5,010 nucleotides of DNA. Source: Acetobacteraceae bacterium. GTDB lineage: Bacteria > Pseudomonadota > Alphaproteobacteria > Acetobacterales > Acetobacteraceae. The notes under the pieces were generated by a model. It was not told where the DNA came from and made no database searches. It saw only the letters and a program-made list of their open reading frames with translations. The stretch lies in NCBI GenBank assembly GCA_027311485.1, contig DAICYU010000355.1, forward strand, positions 1 through 5,010, written 5' to 3'. This document shows positions 1-4,908 of the stretch, in pieces; position 1 is the first letter of the stretch, and every line of letters begins with the position of its first letter. The translations under genes and the position numbers were made by a program.

Positions 1-354
1 AGCGCCCAATGGCCTGGCTCTGAGTCCCCTTTTTGCCCCGGTGGCCTTCTGATGGACCCGACTGATGGTGCCGTCCGCGATGACATATTCGAAGTCCGGG
101 TCACCGCGCAGCGCCGTGAACATGCGTGCGAACACGCCCTTGCGCGCCCAGCGGCGGAAGCGCTGGAATACCGAGTTCCGGTTGCCGAAGGAGGCTGGCA
201 GATCACGCCACGGCGCGCCGGTGCGGGCAATCCAGAGCACGGCTTCAACAAACAGGCGGTTGTCTACGCCGGATCGCCCGGGATCGCCGGGCTTGCCGGG
301 CAGCAGGTGGGCGATCTTATTCCATTGCGTGTCGCTGAGGCACGATCGATCCAA
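1..354 (-). CDS. IS5-family transposase, N-terminal part (cut by window edge)
   Basis: The reading frame holds 118 codons without a stop and runs off the left edge. The N-terminal half matches the familiar IS427-type pattern: LSDTQWNKIAHLLPG near residue 6, then VDNRLFVEAVLWIARTGAPW around 30-49, FGNRNSVFQRFRRW around 56-69, and EYVIADGTISRVHQKATGAK around 89-108. Asp94 in IADGTI is the expected first catalytic Asp of the DDE nuclease that cuts and joins the IS ends. I chose TTG at 354-352 because an in-frame TAA lies just upstream and AAAGGAG sits 7 bases before it. After GAK the zero frame gives RGLRARPLGA. The -1 frame gives KGTQSQAIGR, the sequence conserved in the family, so the full protein probably needs a ribosomal frameshift (or the gene is mutated). 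Probably a two-frame orfA/orfB gene. Confidence 0.85.
   Translation of the reverse strand, partial: MDRSCLSDTQWNKIAHLLPGKPGDPGRSGVDNRLFVEAVLWIARTGAPWRDLPASFGNRNSVFQRFRRWARKGVFARMFTALRGDPDFEYVIADGTISRVHQKATGAKRGLRARPLGA
26..34 (-). other. Candidate -1 frameshift slippery site (AAAAAGGGG)
   Basis: On the minus strand the run AAAAAGGGG follows GGGGC and is read GCA AAA AGG GGA in the transposase frame. Slipping back one base gives AAA AAG GGG ACT CAG AGC CAG, which restores the conserved family sequence KGTQSQAIGR. Two-ORF transposases that use frameshifting are known in the IS427 group. Slippage here is inferred. A plain indel mutation would look the same in this window. Confidence 0.55.
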
Positions 355-429
355 GACTGGTCTCCTTTACCAGCCTTGAACCCAAACCGATGCCTGCGGA
401 TTCACCCACGCGAGAATGTCAACGGACCC

Positions 430-615
430 TAGGTGGCGCTGCGTCAAAAGTTGTGTCGCGAGATCGAAGAACTGCAGGCCGACCTCGATGACTGGATCCG
501 TCACGATAACACCGAGCGCACCCATCAGGGCTGCTGGTGTTACGGCAAGACGCCGATGCAGACCTTCATTGACATGCTGCCGGTCGCCAAGGGGAAGTTG
601 TTGCAGGCTGCATAA
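430..615 (+). pseudogene. IS481-family transposase, C-terminal remnant
   Basis: This is an open stub of about 60 codons ending at TAA (613-615). It carries the end of an rve-type integrase core: EIEELQADLDDWIRHDNTER, THQGCWCYGKTPMQTF, then a LLQAA tail, which is typical of IS481 transposases. The catalytic DDE region and the N-terminal helix-turn-helix are missing because the sequence is cut at about 429 by the IS5-type end. The usual YNxxRPHQG motif reads DNTERTHQG here, so two conserved positions are altered and the remnant is decaying. The 82 bases from 616 to 697 probably include the rest of this element's right end, but I could not identify its inverted repeat. No function is expected. 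Confidence 0.8.
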
Positions 616-697
616 GCTAAAAGTTTATCCCGTTGGACACCCACCACGGCAGGAGGCCCAACTGTCAGAGGAAGTTCATGCTCCCACAGCGTAGTCA

Positions 698-1585
698 CTA
701 ACGACGTCGACCGCCTGGCTTCGCCGTAAGCCACCACTTTACAGGCTCCTGGTCTGTGACCGAGGGCTCTGCGGCACGCCGACGTCGGATCGCCGGGCTG
801 ATCGATGCATTTTCCGGGATGCGGCGTTGCGGCTGCAGCCCTACTGCTGCAGGTGGTTCTGCGGTCGGCAACTTTGCGAGGCGCCGGGCACTTTCCTGTG
901 CAGCTTCCGCCGACCTGAGCGCCTTTTCAGCTGCTCGACGCGCGCGTTGCTCCTCCTGAAGCTGCTCGAGAGCGCCTTGCAAGGCGCTCTCTGCGGCCTG
1001 CGCTTGAGACACAGCTGCGTTCAGCCGCTCCTCCCACTCTGCAGCATCCTGACGAAACTGTGCCATAACTTCACGCTCGCGCCTCAACGCTCCCGATGCC
1101 TCGGTGTGCGCAAGTTCGGCATGGCCAATTTTGGTTTGGAGGTCGCGTACTATCGCCTGCGCCTCTGCAAGGGACCGCTCCGCCTTCTCGCGTGCCGCCA
1201 TCTCAGTCGCTAACGCCACTTCGATCCGCTGAAGTCTGCTGGTTGCAGCGGGAGTTACAGGAGGTAGAGCACGCTGAACCGTCGCGTCGTGCGCTGCGTC
1301 ACGGCGTAGGACAGTTACGGGTACTTCCCCATCCTGTACAAATCGTCGTCGGTGCAGCCCGCCGCCGAATCGGTCAGTTCCACGATGCGATGGCTCCACG
1401 CGGTCCGACTCTGGCCGATGACGAGGCGCATCCCCGAGCAACCCAAGAGCCTTCCGCATTTGCGATTCGGCATCGTCGATTCTTGCTGCCTCACTCGCCT
1501 CGGGCGTGTCATCGACGCGAATTTTGCGATCATTTTGCGGATCACTGACGAGAGGGTCAGTGCGCAATTTGAAATTTTCAGACAA
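698..1585 (-). CDS. Hypothetical coiled-coil protein (295 aa)
   Basis: The function is not recognised. The N-terminal third (about 1-112) is polar. It contains AESQMRKALGLLG at 39-51 and a basic Gly/Arg stretch GGGLHRRRF at 74-82. Residues about 114-237 form a long, Ala/Glu/Arg/Gln-rich amphipathic segment (for example EKAERSLAEAQAIVRDLQ) typical of a continuous coiled coil. The tail is basic and Pro-rich and ends with EPVKWWLTAKPGGRRR. There is no signal peptide or membrane segment, so it is probably cytoplasmic, perhaps self-associating or nucleoid/plasmid-linked. That last point is a guess from composition. The TTG start at 1585 is chosen because an in-frame TGA lies two codons upstream and AGGTGA sits 6 bases before it, giving the N-terminus MSENFKLRTDPLV. 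I recall similar uncharacterised proteins in alphaproteobacterial accessory regions. The start overlaps the stop of a small upstream frame by 8 bases. Confidence 0.8.
   Translation of the reverse strand: MSENFKLRTDPLVSDPQNDRKIRVDDTPEASEAARIDDAESQMRKALGLLGDAPRHRPESDRVEPSHRGTDRFGGGLHRRRFVQDGEVPVTVLRRDAAHDATVQRALPPVTPAATSRLQRIEVALATEMAAREKAERSLAEAQAIVRDLQTKIGHAELAHTEASGALRREREVMAQFRQDAAEWEERLNAAVSQAQAAESALQGALEQLQEEQRARRAAEKALRSAEAAQESARRLAKLPTAEPPAAVGLQPQRRIPENASISPAIRRRRAAEPSVTDQEPVKWWLTAKPGGRRR
968..991. repeat. Perfect 24-bp palindrome inside the coiled-coil gene
   Basis: The half-site GAGAGCGCCTTG (968-979) is followed immediately by its exact reverse complement (980-991), with no spacer. 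On the minus strand it encodes ESALQGAL within the coiled coil. It could fold as a hairpin or cruciform or bind a dimeric protein. Chance arising from the repetitive Ala/Glu/Leu heptad codons is also possible. Confidence 0.75.
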
Positions 1586-1742
1586 TTTCCATCACCTGGA
1601 CGTTGGATGTCGAGTGGCCTGGCGGAACGGGGGTGTAAAGCATCTTCACCCAATGATTGCTGCCTAGCGATGTCGGCGAAAACACCAGGCGGCCACTGCT
1701 CGTCTGGAAAGCTCGAACTCGGGAGCTCCGCCCATACGACAC
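1578..1742 (-). CDS. Candidate small ORF or gene remnant coupled to the coiled-coil gene
   Basis: This minus-strand frame opens after a TAA at 1763-1761 and ends with TGA at 1580-1578. The stop overlaps the TTG start of the coiled-coil gene by 8 bases, the arrangement seen in translationally coupled operons. From the first possible start (GTG at 1742) it encodes 54 residues, including AFQTSSGRLVFSPTSLGSNH and WVKMLYTPVPPGHSTSNVQV, ending MEIV. The residue composition looks protein-like, but there is no strong ribosome binding site. It may be the 3' stub of a longer gene whose upstream part was lost. No family is recognised. The overlap is the main support. Confidence 0.3.
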   Translation of the reverse strand: MSYGRSSRVRAFQTSSGRLVFSPTSLGSNHWVKMLYTPVPPGHSTSNVQVMEIV

Positions 1743-1910
1743 CGTATCTGCCCGATTCGCTTAACCGGCGATCAATACCTAACGGCTGATACTAACAATA
1801 GCAAGTGATCCGGCGCTTTAAGCCTTATTCATCTGAACCGGGCCGGCTAGCATCTTCCCCCATCGTGGCAGCGGTCGGCGTCGCTGTGTTAAATCTGTCG
1901 GGGACGATTA
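1586..1910. other. Divergent intergenic region between coiled-coil gene and response regulator
   Basis: These 325 bases separate two divergent genes and should hold the promoter of the plus-strand response regulator. Apart from the possible small minus-strand frame (1578-1742), I find no clear gene, no convincing -35/-10 pair and no strong repeat. The last part (about 1761-1860) is more AT-rich than its surroundings (for example around 1770-1805), where a promoter would be most likely. GGGGA at 1900-1904 is the ribosome binding site of the regulator. Confidence 0.5.
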
Positions 1911-2282
1911 ATGGAACAAACAAATGCGAGCACTGTCGCGATCATCGATGACGACGCTGATGTCGGTGAGGTGCTTGGCGGCCTGCTCGAGACGATGGGT
2001 TACCAATATGAGGTCTACAATTCAGGTATGCAATTCTTGGCGGACGGACGCTTCGACCACCTAGCGTGCCTTATCGTGGATCAAAATATGCCTCGGATGA
2101 CCGGCTTGCAAATGATTGAACGGTTGGCCGAACAGGGCGTAAATATCCCAGCGCTGCTGATAACTGGGGTGCATGACTCCGTTGTAGAGCGTAAGGCCGC
2201 GAATTTAGGAGTTATGACGGTGTTGGAGAAGCCGATGTCGCATCATGAACTTCTGCGGTTCATTTCAATTTCAATGGGCTGA
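1911..2282 (+). CDS. Stand-alone response regulator receiver protein (CheY/FixJ-type)
   Basis: A 123-residue protein consisting only of a receiver domain. Such proteins take a phosphoryl group from a histidine kinase and signal through protein contacts. The acidic pocket is AIIDDDADVGE (Asp13-Asp15). The phospho-acceptor is Asp57 in CLIVDQNMPRMTGL. Thr85 lies in ALLITGVHD and Lys107-Pro108 in VLEKPM, so the full conserved set is present and the domain should be phosphorylatable. There is no DNA-binding or enzymatic output domain, and the sequence stops right after the last receiver helix (LLRFISIS). The layout resembles the receiver half of FixJ-type regulators. ATG at 1911 is supported by GGGGA 6 bases upstream. 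No partner kinase is in the window. Base composition looks less GC-rich than the flanking transposase genes. Its target is unknown. Confidence 0.9.
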   Translation: MEQTNASTVAIIDDDADVGEVLGGLLETMGYQYEVYNSGMQFLADGRFDHLACLIVDQNMPRMTGLQMIERLAEQGVNIPALLITGVHDSVVERKAANLGVMTVLEKPMSHHELLRFISISMG

Positions 2283-2430
2283 ATCGACACTTAGTCGTCT
2301 GTGGAGAACGCGCAACGCATTGACGATGCTGGGAATGTCGGCGTCGGCAAGTCATCGTATTTGCCAGAAAAATGTGATCAACGCCGCGGGTTCTTGCAAA
2401 TTGACCTGACGCGGCGGTATGCGATTCTAT

Positions 2431-2454
2431 CCCTCCCCGGATCAGCGGGGAGGG
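2431..2454 (+). promoter_or_regulatory. Hairpin burying the Shine-Dalgarno of the IS5-like transposase
   Basis: CCCTCCCCG (2431-2439) and CGGGGAGGG (2446-2454) form a perfect 9-bp stem with a 6-base loop (GATCAG). The right arm contains the GGGGAGGG that lies 5 bases before the transposase ATG at 2460, so a transcript coming from outside would hide its own ribosome binding site. There is no T-run after it, so it is not a typical terminator. Control of translation is inferred from position. Confidence 0.6.
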
Positions 2455-3152
2455 CGGCGATGCGACCGGCAAAGCGAGACCAGGGCGGCCAGCAGGACCT
2501 TCTGAGGTCGCGTCTCGATCAGATCGTGGACCTCGCCCATCCGCTGGCGAAGCTGGCGCGCGGCATCGATTGGGCGTTCCTGGAGCAGCGGCCCGGCGCC
2601 GTTTACACGGACGGCCCGGGACGCCCACCGCCGCCGACACGGCTGATGGGGGGCTGGCCACTCTCAAGCACATGCACAAGCTGTCCGACGAGATGCTGTG
2701 CGAGCGGTGGCTGGAGAACCCCTATGACCAGTTGCTCTGCGGCGAAGAATTCTTCTGCCAAAAGCTGCCGTTCGAACGATCCTCGATGACCCGGCGGCGG
2801 CAGCGGATGGGCGAGGAGAAGCTGGTCGCCCTGCTGCAGGAGAGCCTGCATCTGGCCACCCGCAGCGGTGCGGCCAGATGCAGGCCGATTTCACCCGCGT
2901 CATCGTCGACACCACGGTGCAACCGAAGGCAATCAGCTTCCCAACCGCTGCGAAGCTATTGCAACGTGCCCGCGAGCGCCTGGTAAAGCGGGCGCAGAAG
3001 CATGGCGTCACGTTACGCCAGTCCTATGTCCGGGCTGGCAAGCTCGCACTGATCCGCCATCAGCGTTACGCGCACGCAAAGCAATTCAAGCGCGCCAACC
3101 GGGCCCTGAAGACGTCGCGTACCTTTCTCGGGCGGGTGAGCCGCGACATTGG
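2431..3152 (+). mobile_element. IS5-like (DUF772-type transposase) element remnant
   Basis: This is the 5' part of an element whose transposase gene starts at 2460. Its left inverted repeat could not be fixed and should lie between the response-regulator stop (2282) and about 2430. The stretch 2283-2430 otherwise shows no gene. The right part of the element is missing because an IS21 end begins at about 3153-3157. Confidence 0.65.
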
Positions 3153-3159
3153 CCTATGA
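2460..3159 (+). pseudogene. IS5-like transposase (DUF772 type), two frameshifts and truncated
   Basis: Three successive frames together rebuild one protein. Frame one (2460-2648) gives MRPAKRDQGGQQDLLRSRLD, then HPLAKLARGIDWAFLEQ and DGPGRPPPPTRLM. Frame two (from about 2651 to 2875) gives GLATLKHMHKLSDEMLCERW, ENPYDQLLCGEEFF and RQRMGEEKLVALLQESL. Frame three (2878-3159) gives DFTRVIVDTTVQPKAISFPT and HQRYAHAKQFKRANRALK. Each switch is explained by loss of one base: in the G run at 2648-2653, and near 2876-2877 just after GAA. The VIVDTTVQPKA motif holds the expected first catalytic Asp. Homology stops at RVSRDI (3150), and the final GL and stop come from the invading IS21 end. The gene cannot make active transposase. 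Confidence 0.85.
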
Positions 3160-3256
3160 ATTCCGGTCGATCGTGATCACCGGTTCCGTTTGATCGTGAT
3201 CATGCATTCCGGCGGATCCTGATCGCTGATTCCGGTGATCCTGATCATTCCGGAGC
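3160..3256. repeat. IS21 terminal tandem repeats (23-bp period)
   Basis: Four copies start with (A/G)TTCCG at 3160, 3183, 3206 and 3229, and a partial fifth starts at 3247. The first three intervals are exactly 23 bases and the last is 18. Each full copy contains GATCGTGATC or GATCCTGATC, for example ATTCCGGTCGATCGTGATCA at 3160. They fit the multiple transposase-binding sites at IS21 ends. The perfect arm-to-arm match in GATCGTGATC may suit a dimer. Confidence 0.8.
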
Positions 3257-3334
3257 TAACGTTGCGGTTCGGCGGCCACAGACAGTCTTCAACCGCCGGT
3301 AGTTTCGATCTTTTGCCAAGGAACAGGGGGCGGG

Positions 3335-3548
3335 ATGCCTGATGAGAGATTTTCGATGCGAAAGATACGCGAACTACTGCGGCTACGCTGGGAACAGCAT
3401 TTGCCGCAACGGAGGATCAGCCAGAGCCTCGGGCTGAGTCAAGGTTCGGTCGGTGACTACCTCAGCCGAGCGCGCCGTGTGTGCCTGACCTGGCCGTTGC
3501 CGGACACGCTGAATGACGCCCGTCTTGAGGCGCTGCTGTTTCCGCCGG
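3335..3548 (+). pseudogene. istA: IS21 transposase IstA, N-terminal fragment
   Basis: About 71 codons of istA remain. The start MPDERFSMRKIRELLRLRWE is the standard IstA N-terminus. The stretch LPQRRISQSLGLSQGSVGDY (about 23-42) is its helix-turn-helix, and LTWPLPDTLNDARLEALLFP (about 51-70) follows as in the family. Full IstA is about 500 residues with a DDE catalytic core, which is absent. The match ends at LLFPP, exactly where the IS3 terminal repeat begins (3549). Beyond that the frame stays open to 3808, but it reads antisense to IS3 orfB and is meaningless. ATG at 3335 is preceded by AGGGGGCGGG. Confidence 0.85.
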
Positions 3549-3574
3549 TGATCCTCCACGGTTTCCGTGGACGG
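3549..3574. repeat. IS3-family right inverted repeat (IRR)
   Basis: Read inward it starts TGATCCTCCACGGTTTCCGT and ends GGACGG. It matches the left repeat at 4316-4341 (TGATCTTCCTTGGTTTCGGT, then GGACAC) at about 20 of 26 positions, counted by eye. It begins with TGA, as IS3 ends commonly do, and lies 1 base from the orfB stop codon. Confidence 0.8.
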
Positions 3575-3575
3575 T

Positions 3576-4178
3576 TTACGCTACGTTTTCTGCTTGCTGT
3601 TCTGCCTGGTCTGGCGTGCGGTAGTCCAGGGCCGAGTGCAGCCTTTGGCGATTGTAGAAGCCCTCGACATACGAGAACACGTCAGGCTTGGCCTCGTCGC
3701 GGGTGGCGTATGTCCTGTGGTGCACCAGTTCGGTCTTCAGCGTGTGGAAGAAGCTTTCCATCGGCGCGTTGTCCAGCGGGTTGGCCCGCCGGCTCATGGA
3801 TGCAGTGATGCCGACCTGGCTCAGCGCCGTCTGGTAGTCGCTGCAAGCATATTGGACGCCCCTGTCTGAGTGGTGAACTAGCCCAGCCTCTGGCCGCTGG
3901 CGCTGGATGGCCATCAGCAGCGCCGACGTTGCCAGTTCGGCCCTAAGATAATCGCGCATGCTCCAACCCACGATCTTGCGCGTGTGCAGGTCCATGATGG
4001 CGGCCCTGTAAAGCCACCCTTCGCTGGTGGCGATGTCGGTCAGGTCTGCCAGCCAGACCGCGTTGGGCTTGGTGGTGGCGGAGAAGTTGCGGTCCAGCAG
4101 GTTAGGGGCAATTGGGAAGGGATGGCGGCTGTCGGTCGTCTGCACCCGCCGGCGCTGGGCGACGAGGCCACGTATGCC
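3576..4178 (-). pseudogene. IS3-family transposase OrfB, C-terminal 200 residues
   Basis: This is the DDE integrase core of an IS3 transposase. Visible marks are PNAVWLADLTDIATSEGWLY (first Asp in LADLT), LVHHSDRGVQYA (second Asp), and DNAPMESFFHTLKTE (Glu). Between the second Asp and the Glu there are exactly 35 residues, the D35E spacing of the family. The end FYNRQRLHSALDYRTPDQAE is also typical. The N-terminal third of OrfB is missing, because upstream of GIRGLVAQRRR the sequence switches to the IS66 end at 4180. An open frame continues to a TTG at 4229, but the extra residues are IS66 sequence. The catalytic residues are intact, yet no start or orfA remains. Confidence 0.88.
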
Positions 4179-4179
4179 A

Positions 4180-4315
4180 GTAAGCGTCCGCCGACGAACG
4201 CGGTTGCGGCGCTTGCCTGTTCTGCTCAAGCAGCGAGGCGCTGATCGAGCCTTGGCTTGATGTCAGCGACGTTCCAGGGCAGCAGGTCGGCGACGCGGTT
4301 CACGGGATGGCTGGC
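4180..4315 (-). mobile_element. IS66-family element, right end (truncated)
   Basis: The outer end at 4180 reads GTAAGCGTCCGCCGACGAAC, the GTAAGCG start seen in IS66 inverted repeats. It is followed, going inward, by the last codons of tnpC. The element is inserted in IS3 orfB and is itself cut at 4315/4316 by the left end of another IS3-family copy. IS66 makes 8-bp target repeats, so GTATGCCA (4172-4179) should recur at its far end. Confidence 0.75.
4226..4315 (-). pseudogene. tnpC: IS66 transposase (TnpC) C-terminal fragment
   Basis: Twenty-nine codons remain: SHPVNRVADLLPWNV, then DIKPRLDQRLAA and TGA (4228-4226). A conserved DLLPWN motif near the C-terminus is typical of the IS66 transposase C-terminal element. 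The catalytic part lay upstream (to the right) and is separated by the IS3 insertion at 4316. The stop is 46 bases from the outer end of the element, a sensible distance for IS66. Confidence 0.75.
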
Positions 4316-4341
4316 TGATCTTCCTTGGTTTCGGTGGACAC
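4316..4341. repeat. IS3-family left inverted repeat (IRL)
   Basis: It reads TGATCTTCCTTGGTTTCGGT and then GGACAC, and pairs with the right repeat at 3549-3574 when both are read inward. The last IS66 base before it is 4315. Confidence 0.8.
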
Positions 4342-4372
4342 CCAGAGGCAATCTTTGAGTTGGAGGTGTTCG

Positions 4373-4683
4373 ATGGATCAGCAGGCGACGAGGACCAAGC
4401 CGCGTTCCTACACAGAGGATTATAAGCGTCAGGTTGTTGACCTGGTGGTCAGCAGTGGGCGTACGCCCACGTCGGTGGCAAGCGAGGTTGGGCTGCACCC
4501 GACGTTGCTGTGCCGTTGGGTGCGCCAGCATGGGGCTGGCGCTGGCAGGGGCGAGGCGCCACGGCTTGCCGCCGCCCCCTCCCTCAAGCCCGTGCCGGTT
4601 CCAACGGCCGACCAGGCAGCTGAGATCGCGCGGCTGCGGCGGGAGTGCGACCGACTGCGCATGGAGCGGGACATTTTAAAAAA
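4373..4683 (+). pseudogene. IS3-family OrfA (HTH_Tnp_1 type), 3' end lost
   Basis: OrfA is the DNA-binding and dimerising part of IS3 transposase. The N-terminus KPRSYTEDYKRQVVDLVVSS (about 9-28) with VASEVGLHPTLLCRWVRQHG (35-54) is the helix-turn-helix. ADQAAEIARLRRECDRLRME (79-98) is the leucine-zipper-like coil that precedes the frameshift region. ATG at 4373 has GGAGG 6 bases upstream. The family end ILKK plus a short tail is replaced after ILK (4681). The frame continues to TGA at 4760-4762 through 26 residues that do not match OrfA. The run TTTTAAAAAAC lies where IS3 elements have their A-rich slippery site, so the break falls at or next to that site. Confidence 0.82.
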
Positions 4684-4860
4684 CCTGTCGCGGGCCGGCG
4701 TCCCGCCTGTGGCGGTAGAAACGGCAGTGGTAGCGTTGATCTCGGAGGAGAGCGGCCGGTGAATTTCTGGTGGCGATGACCCCGTCAAAAAACGTGGCCC
4801 ATGGGCTGTTGCGCACTTGAGAGTGGTGACGCCTTCGTGGCGATCCCGGTCAGGAAGTTG

Positions 4861-4905
4861 ATCTCCTTGCGCAGCCCGGCTCCTCCGCCCGACACGCAAG
4901 GAGGT
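4861..4905 (+). promoter_or_regulatory. Hairpin burying the Shine-Dalgarno of the IS110 transposase
   Basis: ATCTCCTTGCG (4861-4871) pairs with CGCAAGGAGGT (4895-4905) over 11 bp with one G-U pair, around a 23-base loop. The right arm includes the whole AAGGAGG that precedes the ATG at 4909. When folded, ribosomes could not reach it. It may limit translation from read-through transcripts, or be part of the IS110 bridge RNA, or both. Confidence 0.65.
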
Positions 4906-4908
4906 AGC

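Larger units (their letters stand above)
1..429 (-). mobile_element. IS5-family (IS427-like) element, left end, partial
   Basis: The transposase reads leftward out of the window, so this is the 5' end of the element. Upstream of its start lies a short leader reaching to about 429, where IS481-type coding sequence begins abruptly. Read inward from 429 the end is GGGTCCGTTGACATTCTCGC. It is flanked outside by TAG (430-432), which fits the TNA targets used by many IS5-family elements. The opposite end and the second target copy are outside the window, so the exact boundary is inferred. The element appears to have inserted into, and truncated, the neighbouring IS481 transposase gene. Confidence 0.7.
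3153..3548 (+). mobile_element. IS21-family element, left end (truncated)
   Basis: The element begins near 3153-3157 with a TGAATTCCGG-type end and tandem terminal repeats rich in GATC(G/C)TGATC, followed by a leader and the start of istA. Multiple terminal repeats bound by the transposase are characteristic of IS21. The rest of the element, including istB, is absent because an IS3-family end starts at 3549. The exact outer boundary is uncertain by a few bases. Confidence 0.8.
3549..4179 (-). mobile_element. IS3-family element copy A, right end (truncated)
   Basis: The right inverted repeat (3549-3574) lies directly after the orfB stop. The element continues to 4179, where an IS66 terminal repeat cuts it. 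It sits inside istA. The matching left end is found at 4316 on a second copy, which supports the boundary. Confidence 0.8.
4316..4683 (+). mobile_element. IS3-family element copy B, left end (truncated)
   Basis: The left inverted repeat (4316-4341) is followed by a leader, a ribosome binding site and orfA. The element is oriented opposite to copy A and lies inside the IS66 tnpC gene. OrfA homology ends in the A-run at about 4679-4683, and no orfB follows in the window. Confidence 0.8.

Noticed and set aside
756..1548. Long plus-strand frames opposite the coiled-coil gene
   Set aside because: They are Arg/Cys/Ser-rich antisense shadows. The minus-strand frame has a good ribosome binding site and a coherent heptad pattern.
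2283..2430. A gene between the response regulator and the IS5-like element
   Set aside because: No frame on either strand has a sensible start, ribosome binding site and protein-like composition.
2431..2454. GC-rich hairpin as a rho-independent terminator of the response regulator
   Set aside because: No T-run follows, and the right arm is the ribosome binding site of the next gene. It lies about 150 bases after the regulator stop.
3160..3256. Short regularly spaced repeats as a CRISPR array or plasmid iterons
   Set aside because: The units are contiguous with no unique spacers, and they lie directly upstream of istA, where IS21 terminal repeats are expected. No cas or rep gene is nearby.
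3549..3869. Plus-strand frames continuing from istA through the IS3 region
   Set aside because: They read antisense to orfB, whose D35E motif is intact on the minus strand. IstA similarity ends exactly at the IS3 end.
4179..4229. TTG at 4229 as the real start of OrfB
   Set aside because: Bases 4180-4229 are IS66 right-end sequence (GTAAGCG repeat and tnpC stop). The frame is open only by chance.
4684..4762. Extension of the IS3 orfA frame as a genuine protein tail
   Set aside because: The 26 residues after ILK do not resemble OrfA tails, and the sequence fits better as the left end of the next element.
4750..4775. GCGGCCGGTGAATTTCTGG as another IS66 inverted repeat
   Set aside because: It loosely recalls IS66 ends but lacks the GTAAGCG start, and no IS66 gene follows.
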